DNA of 26,948 nt from Butyricicoccus sp. (GTDB taxonomy: Bacteria > Bacillota > Clostridia > Oscillospirales > Butyricicoccaceae). How positions within the stretch are numbered: position 1 is the stretch's first letter; every line of letters starts with the position of its first letter. The notes beneath the pieces are model-generated. The model searched no databases. It saw nothing but the letters and a program-made list of their open reading frames with translations, and was not told where the DNA came from. The DNA is taken from NCBI GenBank assembly GCA_020025755.1, contig JAHHRO010000028.1, forward strand, positions 1-26,948, read 5' to 3'. Made by a program: the position numbers and the translations under genes. This document shows positions 24,345 to 26,948 of this stretch, piece by piece.

Positions 24345-25637
24345 TTGGATGGAAAAAAGTTACAAAACCGCATGAAGCACCTGAGTGAGATCACGCTTGC
24401 AAAAGAGATCCCTCAGCTTACCCATGCCATTTTCCCCGGCACCCACTGTCCGCTCATGGGCGCGATGATGGCAGTCCGCGGCATTGCCGATGCCCTGCTG
24501 CTGGTCATCGGCACGGATGAATGTACCTATTACACCAAGCAGTCCACCATACACAATGAGAACTTCGGCGGACTGGATGGACGCTGCGTCTCGCTCGTAC
24601 TCGGTCAGCACGATGTCACCTTTGGCTGTAAGAATACGCTCTATGATACTTTCGAGGAGTTGATGCAGGAATATCAGCCCAAGGCCGTGTTCCTTGTGAC
24701 AACCTGTGTCGTTGAGGTCATTGGAGATGATGTAGACTCTATGAGCGATGAACTGAGCGAGAAATATGGCATTCCGATCCTGCCCGTGCACACCGAACAT
24801 TTCAAGACGGAAAACCACCTGCCCGGTGTCAAGGATACCATTACTGCGTGCTTCGAAATGATGGAGGACGTACCAAAGAACAATACGGTAAACGTCATCG
24901 GACAGCGTTTGGGCAATTTTCCGGAAACTGAACTTCACCGCCTTCTGGTACAATCCGGCGTAGAGATGGGCATGATGCTGCCCAGCGGAACCAGCGTCGA
25001 GCAGATTAAGCAAGCCGCTTCCGCCAAGGTCAATATTGTAGTACATCCCATCGGGCTCCCGCTCGCGCAGAAGATGGAAAAAGCCTTTGGAACCCCCTAT
25101 GTGCTGTTTGACAAGTATGTCAGCCCACAGAAGATCTACACACTTTATCAACAGCTGTTCGATTATCTGCAAATACCACTGCCTGCCGAGGTGGAAAACC
25201 TGTACCAGCAGGCACTGGAAGTGACAGAAAACGCAAGAGAAACCTTGCAGGGCATGAGCTATATTTACGGCAATACCCCCATCGACTGCTATGAGTACAA
25301 TGCATTCATGGTAGAAATGGGGATGGAGCCCAAGCTGATCCAAACCGTGGAATACCCCGGTGAAAACGATGCCAATTTACAGATGATCTTGAAGCGTTAC
25401 GATCCCTATGTCGTCAAGACTGCAAATATCGCGCCACTGCAAGCGGTCTATGATGTCCTCAAGCCCAACTTGTATCTGGGACACGAGTACGCCGACCGTC
25501 TGCAAAAAAAGAAAATCGCACTGGTACAGTCAGATGGCCTTTCCTCCATGCTTGGCATGGAAGTCTGCCTTGCGGCAATCAAAGCCCTGACCATTGCAGC
25601 CAATCACGCAAGAACATTGCAAGGAGGAACCGTATAA
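24345..25637 (+). CDS. NifD-like nitrogenase-superfamily catalytic subunit, with full cysteine triad
   Basis: This 430-aa component-1 oxidoreductase resembles NifD, NifE, BchN or CfbD. The start is a TTG at 24345, placed 9 nt after AAGGAGGG. Three cysteines occupy the nitrogenase cluster positions: Cys35 (FPGTHCPLMGAM), Cys60 (IGTDECTYYT) and Cys121 (VTTCVVEVIGDDV). The family segment GQHDVTFGCKNTLYDTFEEL follows, with an unusual Cys95 in place of the usual glycine. At ~430 aa it is shorter than NifD, and I found no equivalent of the FeMo-cofactor Cys275/His442 ligands by eye. It should bind a [4Fe-4S]-type cluster, accept electrons from the NifH-like protein and reduce an unknown substrate with the next gene product, whose start overlaps its stop by 1 nt. 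Confidence 0.9.
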   Translation: MDGKKLQNRMKHLSEITLAKEIPQLTHAIFPGTHCPLMGAMMAVRGIADALLLVIGTDECTYYTKQSTIHNENFGGLDGRCVSLVLGQHDVTFGCKNTLYDTFEELMQEYQPKAVFLVTTCVVEVIGDDVDSMSDELSEKYGIPILPVHTEHFKTENHLPGVKDTITACFEMMEDVPKNNTVNVIGQRLGNFPETELHRLLVQSGVEMGMMLPSGTSVEQIKQAASAKVNIVVHPIGLPLAQKMEKAFGTPYVLFDKYVSPQKIYTLYQQLFDYLQIPLPAEVENLYQQALEVTENARETLQGMSYIYGNTPIDCYEYNAFMVEMGMEPKLIQTVEYPGENDANLQMILKRYDPYVVKTANIAPLQAVYDVLKPNLYLGHEYADRLQKKKIALVQSDGLSSMLGMEVCLAAIKALTIAANHARTLQGGTV

Positions 25638-26860
25638 TGGCACTGTGCAGATATCTTCCCACTCCATCTGACCGCATGGGCGCAATCTGGAGCCTGCTTT
25701 CAATCAAGGATGCAGTCGTATTGGAGTACGGTCCTGCCGGAACGACCCATTATTCTGTGAGTCTGTTCAGTTCAATGGGCGTATCTCCAGACCAGAACCT
25801 CTTTTGCACCCACATGAGCGAAGATGATGTCATCATGGGCGATGTCACCCGTCTGGAGGATGCCCTCACTGAGATCGACGAAAACTACACCCCAAAGGTG
25901 ATCTTCGTCATTGCAAGTTCGGTCAGTTCCGTGATTGGTACGGATATCAAGGGTGTTTGCCGCTATATGCAGAATGAGGTGAACGCAAAGCTGATCCCCG
26001 TTGAGACAGGCGGATTTAAGGGCGACTATACCGTTGGCATGCGCGAGGTCTACGGACTGATCGAACAGCATCTCATCGGAAAAACAGGCTCTGCCCCAAA
26101 GACATATAACATTCTGGGTGCTTCCCCGAGCGCGTACCGCATCCAGTCTGATCTGTGGGAGCTGCGCACACTGATGCAGCAATCTTTCGGCTATACGCTG
26201 GGCGGCATTTTGGGTATGGAAAGCAGCGTAGACACCCTTGCGTCCTTGGGCAATGCAGAGATCAATCTCGTTCTGCGTGCGGAAGCACTGCCTGCCGCAC
26301 AGAAGATGCAGGAAAAATATGGGATCCCCTATGTCTACGGCACACCTTATGGCTATGAGGGTACGGAGATCTGGCTCAAGGAGATCTCGGAAAAGATCCA
26401 TGTACCGCTCTCAGATGCAATCAAAGCAGAGCTTGCGGAACGCCGCGATACCGCGATCCATTTCAAGATGTATGCGCGGATGTATCGCGCTCCCAAGGCG
26501 GCTGTCATGGCAGATTATGATACCCTGTGCGGTTTCATGCAGCTGCTGCGCGAGATCTGCATCGAGCCGACCCTGTGTGCCTGCCCACACAGCCTTCAGC
26601 ACATAGAGAACGCCGATACTTCTATTGTGGTATTTGAAAATGAACGGATGCAGATCGATGCGTTCAAAAAGCTCAATCAGCATCTTGTCTTTGCCGACGA
26701 GATCTCACTGCATCTGTGCAATGACAGCAATACCAAGGTATGTGTCAGCTTCCCCCTTGTGTATCACGGTCAGATCGCACGTCACTTGCCTTTGATGGGC
26801 ATTCGCGGAACCGATCATATTCTGGAATCGGTTGATACCTATTATCGTCGATTGGATTAA
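25637..26860 (+). CDS. NifK-like nitrogenase-superfamily subunit lacking the cluster cysteines
   Basis: The 407-aa protein aligns with the preceding D-like subunit and with NifK/BchB. At the three cysteine positions it has Ser11 (PSDRMGA against CPLMGA), Thr36 (YGPAGTTHYS) and Ser95 (VIASSVSSVIGTD against VTTCVVEVIGDD). Cys4 and Cys57 exist, but at other places. The segment DDVIMGDVTRLEDALTEI fits the NifK signature. It probably pairs with the D-like protein as a heterodimer or heterotetramer in which the D side supplies most cluster ligands, as BchN does in the dark protochlorophyllide reductase. The ATG overlaps the D-gene stop (TAATG), with AAGGAGG upstream. It is the last gene of the operon. 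Confidence 0.9.
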   Translation: MALCRYLPTPSDRMGAIWSLLSIKDAVVLEYGPAGTTHYSVSLFSSMGVSPDQNLFCTHMSEDDVIMGDVTRLEDALTEIDENYTPKVIFVIASSVSSVIGTDIKGVCRYMQNEVNAKLIPVETGGFKGDYTVGMREVYGLIEQHLIGKTGSAPKTYNILGASPSAYRIQSDLWELRTLMQQSFGYTLGGILGMESSVDTLASLGNAEINLVLRAEALPAAQKMQEKYGIPYVYGTPYGYEGTEIWLKEISEKIHVPLSDAIKAELAERRDTAIHFKMYARMYRAPKAAVMADYDTLCGFMQLLREICIEPTLCACPHSLQHIENADTSIVVFENERMQIDAFKKLNQHLVFADEISLHLCNDSNTKVCVSFPLVYHGQIARHLPLMGIRGTDHILESVDTYYRRLD

Positions 26861-26862
26861 AC

Positions 26863-26895
26863 AAAAAAGATTGCTGCTCAAAAGACAGCAATCTT
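26863..26895 (-). terminator. Terminator beyond the nitrogenase-like operon
   Basis: AAGATTGCTG (26867-26876) pairs perfectly with CAGCAATCTT (26886-26895). Only on the minus strand does a clean T run follow (26868-26863). It therefore fits a convergent minus-strand transcript from beyond the right edge, and may also stop the plus-strand operon. Confidence 0.7.
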
Positions 26896-26907
26896 CAGAG
26901 TGTCAAA

Positions 26908-26946
26908 AAAGTCTTTGTGCCAGTTTTATCTGGAGCGAAGCGACTT
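26908..26946. repeat. Imperfect palindromic element at the right edge
   Basis: AAGTC and GACTT flank CCAG-TTTTAT-CTGG in an interrupted palindrome that reaches the window's end. It may be the start of an interspersed palindromic repeat or the tail of a neighbouring transcript. No second copy exists in the window, so this is tentative. Confidence 0.25.
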
Positions 26947-26948
26947 AA

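Noticed and set aside
20555..26860. A nitrogen-fixation (nif) cluster
   Set aside because: The D/K-like proteins are short, lack recognisable FeMo-cofactor ligands, K lacks the P-cluster cysteines, and nifB, nifE and nifN are absent from the window.
26926..26948. End of a minus-strand gene (reading ...KSLRSR, stop at 26926)
   Set aside because: Only six codons are visible; too little to support a coding call.

Overview
The window looks like a chromosomal segment of a gut-type anaerobic Firmicute (class Clostridia). The evidence is strong AGGAGG-type ribosome binding sites, the rpsO-pnp pair, a DUF4179 anti-sigma/ECF sigma pair, a YesM/YesN-type two-component system, MalFG-type importers without their own ATPase, and moderate GC. 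Genus cannot be fixed from the sequence alone. No phage, IS, CRISPR or tRNA gene was seen.

Layout. (1) 1-1188, minus: ECF sigma factor and its membrane anti-sigma partner, cut by the left edge. (2) 1433-12150, minus: a nine-gene L-fucose/fucoside catabolic operon. Its order of transcription is sugar-binding lipoprotein, two permeases, intracellular GH29 alpha-L-fucosidase, Gfo/Idh oxidoreductase, fuculose-phosphate aldolase, RhaB-type kinase, L-fucose isomerase and a BadF-type (GlcNAc-kinase-like) kinase. (3) 12425-16145, minus: a three-gene sensor unit of histidine kinase, AraC-type response regulator and a second sugar-binding lipoprotein, transcribed from a near-consensus promoter. The kinase's first membrane helix lies in a different frame from the rest, and the two frames meet at a run of nine T. 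(4) 16583-19301, minus: pnp and rpsO with an rpsO promoter, an S15-type structured leader and terminators. (5) 19381-19612, plus: a strong promoter, about 200 nt of structured RNA and a strong terminator with no good ORF, a probable stand-alone ncRNA. (6) 19637-20317, minus: an AraC regulator divergent from (7) 20555-26860, plus: a six-gene operon of a NifH-like reductase, a FhuD/BtuF-type binding lipoprotein, FecCD permease, FecE-type ATPase and two NifD/NifK-like proteins.

How they work together. The sensor unit probably detects an extracellular fucosyl sugar through its lipoprotein and switches on the fucose operon. The operon would import the sugar, release fucose in the cytoplasm and convert it through fuculose and fuculose-1-phosphate to lactaldehyde and DHAP; the BadF-type kinase could deal with the released amino sugar. 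Region 7 is the most interesting. It is a nitrogenase-superfamily enzyme whose reductase and catalytic genes flank an importer of the metal-chelate/corrinoid class. The D-like subunit keeps three nitrogenase-type cysteines while the K-like subunit has Ser, Thr and Ser at the matching positions. No nifB, nifE or nifN is present. This points to a reductase acting on an imported compound rather than nitrogen fixation; the substrate is unknown.
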